Notes: generated by a model from the sequence alone, not told the origin. DNA of 64,000 bases from Acidimicrobiia bacterium (GCA_027494135.1 JAOSJK010000001.1:1219378-1283377), one strand, 5' to 3'. Counted from the first letter of the stretch, positions 1 to 8,641 are shown. Translations and numbers: made by a program.

Positions 1-69
1 CCCGAGGGATCCGTCGGGCCGTGGATCAACCGCGGCCTAGACAGATTGAGAAGAGCACTACATGACTGA
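1..69 (+). CDS. C-terminal end of an ECF-type sigma factor (partial)
   Basis: Frame 1 is open from the window edge to a TGA at 67-69 and encodes a tail of the type PEGSVGPWINRGLDRLRRAL. That resembles the last helix of region 4 in actinobacterial ECF sigma factors, where a GS[VI]GP segment is followed by an Arg-rich recognition helix. The stop overlaps the start of the next gene by 8 bases, the usual arrangement for a sigma factor and the membrane protein that restrains it. Only 22 codons are visible, so the family is inferred from the tail and the neighbour. Confidence 0.5.
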   Translation, partial: PEGSVGPWINRGLDRLRRALHD

Positions 70-658
70 GACGGATGAGCTTATTCGGCGCCGGTTGCAC
101 TCAATGGCCGATGAGATGGCCTTTGATGCGAGTTTCGCCAAACTTGAACAATCTATCAAGCGTCGATCCCGGCGACGCTCCATGTTCGCGGCCGCAGTGG
201 CGCTGCTCGCCGTGACCGTCACTGGAGGAATCTTCATGAGCACACGTGGCGCCGATGAAGTGGTCGTCACGATCGTGCGCGGGGACGCCGACGGCCAACC
301 CGGCGCATCGGGCGAGACAACTCAACCTCCCGAGGCTCCGCCGCCCATCCGCATCGATGTCAACCCCGTTGACTATCGAGGTGGAACGTCGAACCTAATC
401 TTGGGCACGCTCCATCTGGACCCCAATCTCCGGTGCCTGTACCTGACCGCCGAATCAGGCGAGCGCTACCACCTGGTATTCCCCTACGGTTCGACGGTCG
501 CCGACGACCCTGTGCGGGTGCTCGACCGCAATGGCAAGGTGTTCGCAGTGCTGGACCAGCCGGTCGAGTTCGGCGGGTCCATCACCGAGCCAGAATCCGT
601 CGAACCGTCGGAAGCCACATGTGGCGCCTCGAAGTCGATCTTCGTCTGGAAGGGCTGA
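62..658 (+). CDS. Single-pass membrane protein, probable anti-sigma factor partner
   Basis: This is a 198-residue protein with a short charged N-terminal part (about 1-40) ending in a run of Lys and Arg, one membrane segment at about residues 41-59 and an outer part of about 135 residues. The outer part starts with a low-complexity Gly/Pro/Thr stretch and carries two Cys. The N-terminal part is too short for a full zinc anti-sigma domain and has no HxxxCxxC motif. Translational overlap with the sigma factor tail upstream suggests they work as a pair. The anti-sigma role is inference; the protein family itself is not recognised. Confidence 0.7.
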   Translation: MTETDELIRRRLHSMADEMAFDASFAKLEQSIKRRSRRRSMFAAAVALLAVTVTGGIFMSTRGADEVVVTIVRGDADGQPGASGETTQPPEAPPPIRIDVNPVDYRGGTSNLILGTLHLDPNLRCLYLTAESGERYHLVFPYGSTVADDPVRVLDRNGKVFAVLDQPVEFGGSITEPESVEPSEATCGASKSIFVWKG

Positions 659-866
659 ACAACTCGTGACCCCGACGCAATGGGCGGAGTCGTCCGCAAG
701 GAGCGCGGCTTGATCCACCGAACCCGTCACGTGTATCAGAAATGTATCAAACCGTAGGGCGTTTCCGGATGTTGCGGAGTGTCGTCGAGTCGGGTGGAGA
801 CGCGAAGGCCCTGGTCAGACGGCATGTGCCGGACGTGGCTCCAACGGGCGAACGCGGCTTTTCGGA

Positions 867-908
867 GTTGCAAGCAGGGGGTCGTGGGTTCGAGTCCCAT
901 CGTCTCCA
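867..908 (+). other. 3' half of a tRNA gene without its 5' half; possible attachment site
   Basis: The segment begins in an anticodon-loop-like GTTGCAA (anticodon position TGC), continues through the 3' anticodon stem, a 5-base variable loop, a good T-arm (GTGGG TTCGAGT CCCAT) and the 3' acceptor strand CGTCTCC plus discriminator A. The 5' half does not follow tRNA rules, because the bases before the loop do not pair with GCAGG. A 3' tRNA half that starts in the anticodon loop is what tyrosine-integrase insertion leaves at one end of an island. A 10-base echo of the end, CGTCTCCACA, recurs at 915. Confidence 0.5.
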
Positions 909-1059
909 CACCATCGTCTCCACAGTTGTCTTCACCGCTAGAGTCCCGGTCAGAGGCGGTACGGCGTGCTCCGGCCGGCGTCGCTGCTCGACTCCCTCGT
1001 GGCACGTCGGGGGAAGGCTCCGTAGGGTGAGCTTGCCGGCGAGGTTGGGAGACCCGGGG

Positions 1060-3204
1060 ATGCGATCTCGATTGTTGATATCCGTCGTGCTGGCGGCCGT
1101 CGTGTCGACGGCCTGCTCCGGGAACGATACGGAGGGCGACTCCGACAGCGATCAGTCCGTCGAGGACCCGGCGGAGCTCGCCGAGTTCGAGGGCATGACC
1201 GTCGTGGCCGACGTGGTCGACGCAGATGCCGTGTTGCGCTGCGAGCGGATCGGCTACCCGTGCACGTGGGAGGAGGCGCGGGAAGGGGCCTCCGCCGACT
1301 CCTTCGCGATGCTCGAAGAGGTGCGTGCCGCGATGATCGAGGTGGAGGAGCCCTCGGACCAGATCGAGCTGGCCGCGCGGAGGTTGGTCGACGACGACCG
1401 TGTCGTCGAGGTCATGCCAGACCTGCACGGCTTCACCGGTGTGATGTTCCGTCTCGACGGCGCGCCGCCGGTGTTCCTCGACACCGAGCTGGCCGGAACA
1501 GTCGCTGACGGATCGGAACGTGAGCGCGTCGAGCTGTCGGTGCCCGTCGTCGCGGATGGAGAATCCGGTTCGACGACGGGCGGGGGTCTCGGCAATGTCC
1601 GACCGCGTCGCTTCCACCCGGCAGGCGGGCCGTTGAAGCCGAAGAGGGCCTCGGTCATCGACCCGTACTCGACGTATGACCGCGATTGCACATCGGTGAG
1701 CCTGAAGCCGAGCGCAGTCCTCGACTTCGAGTTCCCGATCAAGTTCGCGGAGTGCCGGAAGACGGGTGACGGAGCCACGGAGGGCGACGCCGTAGCCGCG
1801 ATCTTCGAATCGCACCCAAGCTACGCAGGGCGTGTCAAGCACCTGCGAGACAGCTCGGTGACGCCTTACGGCGCCCTGGCGGCTTTCTCCAGCGCCGACT
1901 CGGTACATCTGGTCACTCACGGGTCGTCGAACTGCCGAGGCGCGCTCGACGAGGCACTGCGTCCGATCGACTACGACCCAGATGCCTGCTACACGGCAAT
2001 CGCGCTGGGTCCGCTCAGCGATGTCGACAAGCGCGCGATGCGCACGGGGAAGTTGAACGCTCCGGCCGGATCTTCGTTCAGCAACACGCGCTGGTGGGCC
2101 ACCGGCGACTTCCTGGGGATGGCGGCGAAGTCGGACTCGATCGTGTACGCGAGCAACTGCACCTCGGCGGACGGACAGCTCGCGTCGGCCGACGTCGCGG
2201 GATTCGTGGGCTGGCACAGCTACGCGCGGGTCAGCAGCGCGGTCGATGCCGCCATCGAGTTCTGGCGCTTGATGGTCGTCGAAGGCGTCGAGTTCGATCT
2301 CGCCTACTCCCAGCTCCAGGTAGCCGGACTTCACCGGTCCAAGTACACGAACGCGATGGAGTATCGCGGCGCACGCGCGACGGCGACTCTCGTGGCCGGT
2401 GGCAGAAACCCGCGCGCGCGCGACGTCATCCAGATGCGCCTGGAGGACGCCGAGCTGTCGGGTGGGAAGTCGGTGAAGATCGTGGGAACGCCGGGAGACG
2501 GCGTCAACGACGCGGTGGAAGGCGTCAAGTTCTTCGTAGAGGGGGTGGAGCACGGCACCGAGAACGTGACGAAGATCCAGTTGTACATCGACGGCAAGAA
2601 GGCCGGTAAGCCGATCAAGGTGAGCGAGGGTGTGGAGACGACTCCGAAGAAGGCCTGGTCGGAGTGGCTCGTCGAACCCGACGAGATCGCGCTCCCCTTC
2701 GATGTGACGCTCCGCGACCTCGATCCCGATACGCGCCGTGGATACAGGTGGGAGGCGCGGGTCTACGTTCGAAAGAGCCGGTACTCGGCCCACGAGGCGG
2801 ACCCGATCTACTTCGGCGCCGACCTGCGCGTCGAGGGGGAGGTTGCGTTCTTCGAGGATCTCGGCGAGGCGGTGGAACCGACGGGGGCGTTCCTGAGCGA
2901 GAATCTCGTCTGGGTGGAGTTCCCCACAGACGGGGGCGCGATCGCGGGAGCGTTCGACGCTACCGTCGATGCGGCCTTCGGCAGTGGGAACTGGCATGCC
3001 GATCTCACCGGGACGTTCGACCCGGCATCGGGTTCGATCTCGGGGCAGGCCGTCGCCACTGCCTTCGGCGGGGGCGCCGGTGTCTTCGCAGGGGACTCCG
3101 CGTCCGGCCCGTTCACGGCCCAGTTCGACTGGGGCAGTGGCACCCTCTCGGGGACGATGCTCGACGGATCACAGCAGATGCCCTTCACCGCCACCCTGGG
3201 TTGA
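1060..3204 (+). CDS. Large lipoprotein with a CHAT/caspase-like His-Cys pair
   Basis: The ATG at 1060 is preferred over upstream in-frame codons because it opens a typical lipoprotein signal (MRSRLLISVVLAAVVSTAC) with the lipid-attachment Cys near residue 19. The mature protein has an acidic N-terminal region, then a segment around residues 280-400 with VHLVTHG (His287) and IVYASNCTSADG (Cys367) followed by a Gly-Trp-His motif. Order and spacing recall the His and Cys of CHAT/caspase-fold peptidases, though overall similarity is weak. Beyond residue 430 lie beta-rich repeats ending in Gly/Thr/Phe-rich strands. About 714 residues, no frameshift. The peptidase idea is inference; otherwise the protein is unrecognised. 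It lies just after the tRNA remnant. Confidence 0.7.
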   Translation: MRSRLLISVVLAAVVSTACSGNDTEGDSDSDQSVEDPAELAEFEGMTVVADVVDADAVLRCERIGYPCTWEEAREGASADSFAMLEEVRAAMIEVEEPSDQIELAARRLVDDDRVVEVMPDLHGFTGVMFRLDGAPPVFLDTELAGTVADGSERERVELSVPVVADGESGSTTGGGLGNVRPRRFHPAGGPLKPKRASVIDPYSTYDRDCTSVSLKPSAVLDFEFPIKFAECRKTGDGATEGDAVAAIFESHPSYAGRVKHLRDSSVTPYGALAAFSSADSVHLVTHGSSNCRGALDEALRPIDYDPDACYTAIALGPLSDVDKRAMRTGKLNAPAGSSFSNTRWWATGDFLGMAAKSDSIVYASNCTSADGQLASADVAGFVGWHSYARVSSAVDAAIEFWRLMVVEGVEFDLAYSQLQVAGLHRSKYTNAMEYRGARATATLVAGGRNPRARDVIQMRLEDAELSGGKSVKIVGTPGDGVNDAVEGVKFFVEGVEHGTENVTKIQLYIDGKKAGKPIKVSEGVETTPKKAWSEWLVEPDEIALPFDVTLRDLDPDTRRGYRWEARVYVRKSRYSAHEADPIYFGADLRVEGEVAFFEDLGEAVEPTGAFLSENLVWVEFPTDGGAIAGAFDATVDAAFGSGNWHADLTGTFDPASGSISGQAVATAFGGGAGVFAGDSASGPFTAQFDWGSGTLSGTMLDGSQQMPFTATLG

Positions 3205-3267
3205 CCGGCGGGATCAGTGGGCGTGGTGGCGGCAGGTCTGCGTGCCGAGACCGGCGTTGCCTTCGAC

Positions 3268-3310
3268 CATGTCGCGTCTACCCACCGAATCGGTGGCCAG
3301 ACGCGACATG
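3268..3310. terminator. Long hairpin between convergent genes
   Basis: A perfect 12-base inverted repeat (CATGTCGCGTCT ... AGACGCGACATG) encloses a second one (CCACCG AAT CGGTGG). It sits between the lipoprotein gene ending at 3204 and the phosphatase gene ending at 3340 on the other strand. Position and symmetry fit a two-way terminator; there is no T-tract, which is common in actinobacteria. Confidence 0.6.
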
Positions 3311-3339
3311 TTCGTAAAAGACCCGGCACGCGGGCAGGA

Positions 3340-3960
3340 TCACTCTGTGTCGGGCGTCTCCTCCAGGGGCTCGGGCAGCGGCGGAAGGGCGCCGCCGGCG
3401 TGCAGTCCGTCTGAATCGAAGGTGAACCAGCGGCCGCCGAGGTTCGGCATCAGCGAATTAGGGGAGACCCCGGCGCGGGCGGAGACGAGTCGGAGCACCC
3501 CGCCGTGAGTGACCGCGACCAGGGCGGCGCCGTCGGCGACGGCCGCGCACGCACTGGCGAGGGCGGCGTCGACTCGGGCGAGGACCGAGGCGTCGGACTC
3601 GCCGCCGGGCGGGGAGTGCATCTCTCCGCGACGCCAGGCGTCGCGCATCCCGGGCCACCCCTCGTCGATCTCGGCGCCCGTGTGACCCTGCCACTCGCCA
3701 CCGTGCCGCTCCCGCAATCCGGGGTAGAGCACGGGCGCCGAGAGCCCCAGGTGGGTGGCGACGACCTCTGCGGTGCGGGCCGCGCGCACGAGATCGGACG
3801 CTACGACCGCGGCGAAGTCCCCCGCGACGGCGAGGAGTCGGGCACGTGCGAGCGCCTGCGCCTCCCCCGAGGCCGTCAGGCACACGTCCTCCCAGCCCTG
3901 CCAGCGACCGGCGGCGTTCCACTCGGATTCCCCGTGGCGGAGCATCAGCAGTCGGCGCAT
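3340..3960 (-). CDS. Histidine phosphatase family protein (phosphoglycerate mutase-like)
   Basis: A 206-residue cytoplasmic protein that starts MRRLLMLRHGESEWN. RHGE at residues 8-11 holds the catalytic His that is phosphorylated in this superfamily. The second arginine region and GLRERHGGEW follow, and VTHGG near residue 155 supplies the second active-site His. Length is normal for cofactor-dependent mutase-like phosphatases. The substrate cannot be told from sequence; broad-specificity phosphatases, glucosyl-3-phosphoglycerate phosphatases and cobalamin-pathway CobC enzymes all look alike here. It is divergent from the thiolase gene. Confidence 0.85.
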   Translation of the reverse strand: MRRLLMLRHGESEWNAAGRWQGWEDVCLTASGEAQALARARLLAVAGDFAAVVASDLVRAARTAEVVATHLGLSAPVLYPGLRERHGGEWQGHTGAEIDEGWPGMRDAWRRGEMHSPPGGESDASVLARVDAALASACAAVADGAALVAVTHGGVLRLVSARAGVSPNSLMPNLGGRWFTFDSDGLHAGGALPPLPEPLEETPDTE

Positions 3961-4072
3961 ACACGAGAGTGAAGCAGACGGCGACCCGCCGGCTGCGAAG
4001 GAGGGCAGGGTCTGCGTTCACGTGCCCGGCTAGCCACAGCGGCTTGACCGGCCGGACCCCGAGGCTGGAAAA

Positions 4073-4088
4073 TAGACCGCTCGGTCAA
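4073..4088. promoter_or_regulatory. Dyad upstream of thiolase, TetR-type operator candidate
   Basis: TAGACCGCTCGGTCAA holds the perfect dyad GACCG-CT-CGGTC, about 32 bases before the thiolase start. A looser copy (TTGACCGGCCGGAC) lies about 30 bases upstream. Dyads of this kind are bound by TetR-family regulators of fatty-acid genes in actinobacteria. No tetR gene is adjacent, so the assignment is tentative. Confidence 0.35.
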
Positions 4089-4119
4089 GTGTCTGCTCTG
4101 CCTCTCAGGAAGGTCTCTC

Positions 4120-5283
4120 ATGACGACAGCGGTGATCGTCGACGCGGTCCGCACCCCTCTCGGGCGACGCAATGGCCGGCTCAAGGACATTCACCCCGTC
4201 GACCTCTCGGCGCACGTGCTGCGCGCCCTCGTCGAGCGCAACGACCTCGACCCTGAGCTCGTCGACGACGTGATCATGGGCTGCGTGATGCAGGTCGGCG
4301 AGCAGGCCGCCAACGTCGGCCGCAACGCAGCGCTCGCGGCGGGCTTCCCGGAGTCGGTACCCGGCACCACAGTCGACCGTCAGTGCGGGTCGTCGCAGCA
4401 GGCGGCTCACTTCGCGGCCCAGGGAGTGATCGCCGGCGCCTACGACGTCGTCATCGCCGCCGGAGTCGAGAGCATGACGCGCGTCCCGATGGGTGCGTCG
4501 ATGGCGGGCGGGGCGCACGGGTTCCCCTTCGGCCCCGCGATGACTTCGCGCTTCCCGGACTTGGTGCCGCAGGGACTCTCCGCCGAGATGATCGCGGAGA
4601 AGTGGGGCATCTCTCGCGAAGACAACGACAGGTTCTCCCTCGAGTCGCACCAGCGCGCGGCACGCGCCACCGAGGAGGGGCGGTTCGACAGGGAGATCAT
4701 CCCGGTGACCGTCTCCGACGACGGCGTCGAGAGCGAGATGCGCGTCGACGAGGGCTTCAGGACCGACTCCAGCCTGGAGAAGCTCGCGAAGCTCAAGCCC
4801 GCGTTCAAGGAAGACGGTGTGGTGACGGCGGCGAACTCGTCGCAGATCACCGATGGCGCGGCGGCGGTGCTGATCATGAGCGAGGAGAAGGCGGCGGCGT
4901 TGGGGCTGACCCCGCGGGCCCGATTCCACACGTTCGCCCTCGCCGGGGTCGACCCGGTGACGATGCTGACCGGTCCCATACCCGCGACGCACAAGGTGCT
5001 CGAGCGGGCGAAGATGTCGCTCGACGAGATCGACATCGTCGAGATCAACGAGGCCTTCGCGCCGGTGGTGCTCGCCTGGGAGAAGGAGCACCACCCCGAC
5101 ATGGCCAAGGTGAACCCCAACGGTGGCGCGATCGCGATCGGGCACCCTCTCGGTGCATCGGGAGCGCGCTTGATGGCGACGCTCCTCTGCGAGATGGAGC
5201 GGACCGGTGGGCGCTTCGGCCTCCAGACGATGTGCGAGGGTGGGGGCATGGCCAACGCGACGATCATCGAGCGCCTCGGCTGA
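4120..5283 (+). CDS. Acetyl-CoA acetyltransferase (thiolase)
   Basis: A 387-residue thiolase, which joins or cleaves acyl-CoA in beta-oxidation or acetoacetyl-CoA formation. All catalytic features are present: acyl-accepting Cys89 in DRQCGSS, the NEAFAPV motif, His342 in GHPLGASGAR and Cys372 in CEGGG. Length is typical of the family. An AGGAAGG ribosome site lies 7 bases before the ATG. A dyad resembling a TetR operator precedes it. It stands alone, not next to a hydratase/dehydrogenase gene, so whether it acts in degradation or synthesis is open. Confidence 0.95.
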   Translation: MTTAVIVDAVRTPLGRRNGRLKDIHPVDLSAHVLRALVERNDLDPELVDDVIMGCVMQVGEQAANVGRNAALAAGFPESVPGTTVDRQCGSSQQAAHFAAQGVIAGAYDVVIAAGVESMTRVPMGASMAGGAHGFPFGPAMTSRFPDLVPQGLSAEMIAEKWGISREDNDRFSLESHQRAARATEEGRFDREIIPVTVSDDGVESEMRVDEGFRTDSSLEKLAKLKPAFKEDGVVTAANSSQITDGAAAVLIMSEEKAAALGLTPRARFHTFALAGVDPVTMLTGPIPATHKVLERAKMSLDEIDIVEINEAFAPVVLAWEKEHHPDMAKVNPNGGAIAIGHPLGASGARLMATLLCEMERTGGRFGLQTMCEGGGMANATIIERLG

Positions 5284-5359
5284 GAGCGGTGCCCCGACGA
5301 CGGCCTCGCGCCGCCGGTACGTACACTGAGGGGCGCCGCCGCGTGGCGGCACCTCTCGC

Positions 5360-5626
5360 ATGATCTGGGACCTCCTCCGAATCGCCGCCGCCGTCCTCGT
5401 GGCGGTCGTGCTGTACCTGGTCGGAGCCGGGATCGTGCGCAACATGGCGTCGGCGGACCCGCCCCCCGACGAGCCCGACCTCGATGCCCTCGAGGACGTC
5501 GACTACCGGTACCAGTGCATCGTCTGCGGGGCGCAGGCCGTGCTCTACGCGGCCCCGGGCGGGGAGGTCCCCGAGGCCCCCCGCCACTGCAGGGAGCCGA
5601 TGATGCTGATCACCCCTCCGGCCTGA
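5360..5626 (+). CDS. Small membrane protein with a Cys/His-rich tail
   Basis: An 88-residue protein with one N-terminal membrane segment (about residues 5-25), an acidic linker and a C-terminal part holding CIVC and, about 22 residues later, HC. These could form a small zinc-binding knuckle, though only three Cys and one His are available. The family is not recognised. It is convergent with crgA. Confidence 0.65.
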   Translation: MIWDLLRIAAAVLVAVVLYLVGAGIVRNMASADPPPDEPDLDALEDVDYRYQCIVCGAQAVLYAAPGGEVPEAPRHCREPMMLITPPA

Positions 5627-5651
5627 GCAGGCGCCGCCGACGGATCTGGGG

Positions 5652-5692
5652 TTGTCCACAGGCTGTGGATGAACCTGTGTGTAGTTACACAC
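5652..5692. promoter_or_regulatory. Pair of DnaA-box-like sites and a second palindrome
   Basis: TTGTCCACA at 5652-5660 is a perfect actinobacterial-type DnaA box. TGTGGATGA at 5664-5672 is an inverted near-box, so the two form TCCACAG-G-CTGTGGA. A further palindrome, GTGTGTA-GT-TACACAC, lies at 5677-5692. Both are in the non-coding stretch between the 3' ends of two convergent genes beside crgA. No AT-rich unwinding element or dnaA gene is present, so this is not called an origin. Confidence 0.4.
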
Positions 5693-5782
5693 CTGGTATT
5701 CCGGTACCGGGCCGGCGGGTGGGACGGCCCGCAGCCCGGTCAGGTCGACGGTCCTCAGCCGGCAGGGGGTCGCCGGGCCGGG

Positions 5783-6013
5783 TCAGCGGTAGGTGGTCGC
5801 CAGGGCGAAGCCGCCCGTGATGAATCCCAGGCCGAGCAGCAGGTAGCGGTTCTCGGCCTCGCCGGGCATGGCGTCGAGGTAGTTGAGGAGGACGATCGCG
5901 AGCCCGACGAGCATCATCGCCCCCATCACCGCCGGGACCCAGAGCGGGCTCGGCGGAGCGTTCTTGGGAGGCGGAGGGGTGTACCTGGATCGCTTGCTCT
6001 TCGACACCGGCAT
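5783..6013 (-). CDS. crgA: Cell division protein CrgA
   Basis: A 76-residue protein with a basic N-terminal tail (SKSKRSRYTPPPP), one membrane segment at about 25-44, a short loop and a second one at about 57-74 ending in TTYR. This is the size and two-helix layout of CrgA, a septal membrane protein that recruits FtsZ-ring and peptidoglycan-synthesis partners in actinobacteria. It lies beside trpG and the pknB-fhaA operon as in mycobacteria. It is divergent from trpG with 54 bases between them. Confidence 0.85.
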   Translation of the reverse strand: MPVSKSKRSRYTPPPPKNAPPSPLWVPAVMGAMMLVGLAIVLLNYLDAMPGEAENRYLLLGLGFITGGFALATTYR

Positions 6014-6067
6014 GGCGGCAGGATACCCGTCTGCCCATCGGGGTCCCGTCGTCTACCGTGACTCGCC

Positions 6068-6652
6068 GTGGCGACCCGGGTGCTCGTGATCGACAACTAC
6101 GACAGCTTCGTCTACAACCTCGTCCAGTACCTGGGCGAGCTGGGCGCAGACCCGGTCGTCCACCGGCACGACGCCATCGACCTCGCCGCGATGGATTCCC
6201 TCGACCCCGCTGCAGTCCTGGTCTCGCCCGGCCCCGGACGCCCCGAAGACGCCGGTCTCTCCAACGCGGCGATCGAGCACTTCGGCGGGCGCGGGATCCC
6301 GGTGCTCGGGGTCTGCCTGGGGCTCCAGTGCATCGGGCAGCTCTACGGTGGCGAGGTCGTGCGTGCACCTCTGGTGATGCACGGCAAGACCTCCGAGATC
6401 CGCCACGACGCCGGCGGGGTCTTCGCCGGCCTGCCGAACCCTCTCACCGCGACCCGGTACCACTCGCTCGTCGTCTCCCGGGAGACGGTCCCCGGCGTCC
6501 TCGAGGTGACCGCCGAGTCGGAGGACGGTCTCGTCATGGGGCTCCGTCACCGCACGCTGCCCGTCGAGGGGGTGCAGTTCCACCCCGAGTCGATCCTCAC
6601 CGACGCCGGTCACGACCTGCTGCGGAACTTCCTCGCCATGGCTACCGGCTGA
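6068..6652 (+). CDS. trpG/pabA: Anthranilate / aminodeoxychorismate synthase glutamine amidotransferase subunit
   Basis: A 194-residue class I glutamine amidotransferase. It hydrolyses glutamine and passes ammonia to a chorismate-binding partner (TrpE or PabB) for tryptophan or folate synthesis. Visible motifs are NYDSFVYNL at the N-terminus, SPGPGRP, the catalytic Cys in GVCLGLQ and the His-Glu pair in QFHPES. The start is GTG at 6068. No trpE or pabB is adjacent, so the subunit may serve both pathways. It ends 24 bases before the end of convergent pknB. Confidence 0.9.
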   Translation: MATRVLVIDNYDSFVYNLVQYLGELGADPVVHRHDAIDLAAMDSLDPAAVLVSPGPGRPEDAGLSNAAIEHFGGRGIPVLGVCLGLQCIGQLYGGEVVRAPLVMHGKTSEIRHDAGGVFAGLPNPLTATRYHSLVVSRETVPGVLEVTAESEDGLVMGLRHRTLPVEGVQFHPESILTDAGHDLLRNFLAMATG

Positions 6653-6676
6653 GCGCCCCCGGCCGCCGAAGCGGAG

Positions 6677-8641
6677 TCAGGGGGCGACGGTCGTCGTGGT
6701 CGTCGCAGGAGGAAGCGTGGTCGTGGTAGTGGTCGTGGCGGGGGGCTCGTAGGTCCCGACGGTGATGGTGACGGTCGTTCCGGCGTCGTGCTCCTCGTCG
6801 GCGGCAGGGTCCTGGTCGATGACGAGGCCGTCGTTGGCCGAGGTGGAAGGCGAGTAGATGACGCTGTAGTCGAAGCCCTCGCCCTGGAGGATCGCGATCG
6901 CGTTCGCCTCGGTCCGCCCGACGACATCGGGGACGCCGACCTGCTCTGGGCCGGAGGAGACGTACACATCCACGACGCTCCCCTCGGGGGCGTCGGAGTT
7001 CGGGCCCGGATCGGTACGGGTGACCTTCCCATCATCGACGCTGTCGCTGGCCTCATCGATACGCCGGACCCGGAACCCGGCGTCGAAGAGCTGGTTCGCT
7101 GCCTCGGTGAAGTCGAGGTTCAACACGTTCGGGACCGTGACGGCGTCGGGTCCCGACGAGACGAAGGCGGTGACCCTCGAGCCCTTCGGCACGCTCGTGC
7201 CCTCGGCGGGCTCGGTACGGATCACCTTGCCCGGCTCGACGAGGTCGCTGACCTCGAACTCGACCGCCCACTCGAGGCCGGCATCCTCGATGATGACCTT
7301 GGCATCCTCGGCCGACCTGCCGAAGACCTCGGGTATCTCGACGTTCCCCGAACCCGTGCTCACCGTCAGACGTACAGTCTCGCCCTTCTTGAGCATCGTC
7401 TCGGCGGCCGGAGACTGCGAGAGGACCTCGTTCTCGGGCTTCTGCTCGTTGGCGACCCGGACCACCTTCACGACGAAGCCGTCGTCGGTGAGGATGCGGC
7501 GTGCCGCGACCAGGTCGAGGCCGACGACATCGCGGACCCTCGCCTTGTCGGAGTCGGCGCCCTGCCGGCCGCTGATGTAGAGGACCCCCCAGATCAGCAC
7601 GGAGAGCACGAGGATGGTCAGGACAAGCGCGACCACCCGGCCGCCGCGACCTCGCCCGGGCGCGACGGCAACACCCATCTGCGTCGCGTCGGGAGACGCC
7701 ACGCGCGGTGTAGCGACTGTGGCAGCGAGATCGGACGGTCCGGCGAGCTCGTGACCCACAGCCGCAGCTGCACTCGTCTCGGCGACGATCGCGGTGACGG
7801 GGGCGGCTTCCAGAGCGCGCCCCCGACGGAATCGGAGCAGGTCGGCGCGCATGTCGTCGGCCGACTGGTAGCGATGGTCGGGGTCCTTCGCCATCGCCGT
7901 GAGGATGATCTGCTCCATGTCGGCGGGGAGATCGGGGTTGCGGCGCGACGGCGGCACGGGAGTCTCACGGACGTGCTTGTACGCGACAGCGACCGGCGAG
8001 TCGCCTGTGAACGGAGCGACGCCGGTGACCATCTCGTAGAGGACGACGCCGAGCGAGTAGACGTCGCTGCGGCCATCGACGGGTAGCCCCTGCGCCTGCT
8101 CGGGTGAGAAGTAGGTGGCGGTCCCCATGACCGAGCCGGTCTGCGTCAGTCCCTCGCTGGTGCCGTGGCGGGCGATGCCGAAGTCGGTGACCTTCACGGT
8201 GCCCGAGGTGGTGATGAGGGCGTTCCCCGGCTTGACGTCGCGGTGGACGACGCCGGCACGGTGCGCGAACGAGAGGGCTGAGGCGATCTCGGCCGCGATC
8301 GCCGACGCCTGCCGTGACTCGATCGGGCCCTCGGAGCGCAGGATGTCGCGGAGCGTGCGCCCCTCCACGTACTCCATGACTATGAAGTACGTGCCATCCT
8401 CCTGGCCCCAGTCGTGGATCCCCACGATGTTGGGGTGGTTGAGGCCGGCGGCCGACTGCGCCTCGCGGCGGAACCGCTCCACGAACGACGGGTCGCGCGC
8501 GAACTCCGGGAAGAGTGCCTTGAGCGCGACGGGGCGCTCGAGCAGGCGGTCACGGGCGAGGTAGACCTCGGCCATCCCACCCTGCGCGATCTCGCGCTGG
8601 ATCTCGTAGCGGTTCGCGAAGACACGGGACTCGAGCGTCAT
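6677..8641 (-). CDS. pknB: Serine/threonine protein kinase with four PASTA domains
   Basis: A 654-residue membrane kinase that senses peptidoglycan fragments and controls cell growth and division. The cytoplasmic kinase domain (about 10-275) shows AQGGMAEVY, the Lys in VALKA, HRDVKPGN and DFGIARH. A juxtamembrane region is followed by one membrane helix (about 337-358) and four PASTA repeats that bind cell-wall ligands. The protein ends in a Thr-rich tail (ETTTTTTT-like runs with PPA). It is the last gene of the fhaA-fhaB-pstP-rodA-pbpA-pknB series and is 154 bases from pbpA, so it may have its own promoter. Confidence 0.95.
   Translation of the reverse strand: MTLESRVFANRYEIQREIAQGGMAEVYLARDRLLERPVALKALFPEFARDPSFVERFRREAQSAAGLNHPNIVGIHDWGQEDGTYFIVMEYVEGRTLRDILRSEGPIESRQASAIAAEIASALSFAHRAGVVHRDVKPGNALITTSGTVKVTDFGIARHGTSEGLTQTGSVMGTATYFSPEQAQGLPVDGRSDVYSLGVVLYEMVTGVAPFTGDSPVAVAYKHVRETPVPPSRRNPDLPADMEQIILTAMAKDPDHRYQSADDMRADLLRFRRGRALEAAPVTAIVAETSAAAAVGHELAGPSDLAATVATPRVASPDATQMGVAVAPGRGRGGRVVALVLTILVLSVLIWGVLYISGRQGADSDKARVRDVVGLDLVAARRILTDDGFVVKVVRVANEQKPENEVLSQSPAAETMLKKGETVRLTVSTGSGNVEIPEVFGRSAEDAKVIIEDAGLEWAVEFEVSDLVEPGKVIRTEPAEGTSVPKGSRVTAFVSSGPDAVTVPNVLNLDFTEAANQLFDAGFRVRRIDEASDSVDDGKVTRTDPGPNSDAPEGSVVDVYVSSGPEQVGVPDVVGRTEANAIAILQGEGFDYSVIYSPSTSANDGLVIDQDPAADEEHDAGTTVTITVGTYEPPATTTTTTTLPPATTTTTVAP

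Noticed and set aside
796-908. Complete 113-base tRNA using GGAGACG at 796 as acceptor
   Set aside because: D-arm and anticodon stem do not form and the length is wrong; kept only as a 3' fragment.
736-2997. Long open frame (753 codons) on the minus strand opposite the lipoprotein gene
   Set aside because: Arg/His-rich shadow typical of the antisense of high-GC genes; the plus strand has a lipoprotein signal and good codon pattern.
4105-5445. Minus-strand frame opposite thiolase
   Set aside because: Shadow frame, His/Arg-rich, over a fully recognisable thiolase.
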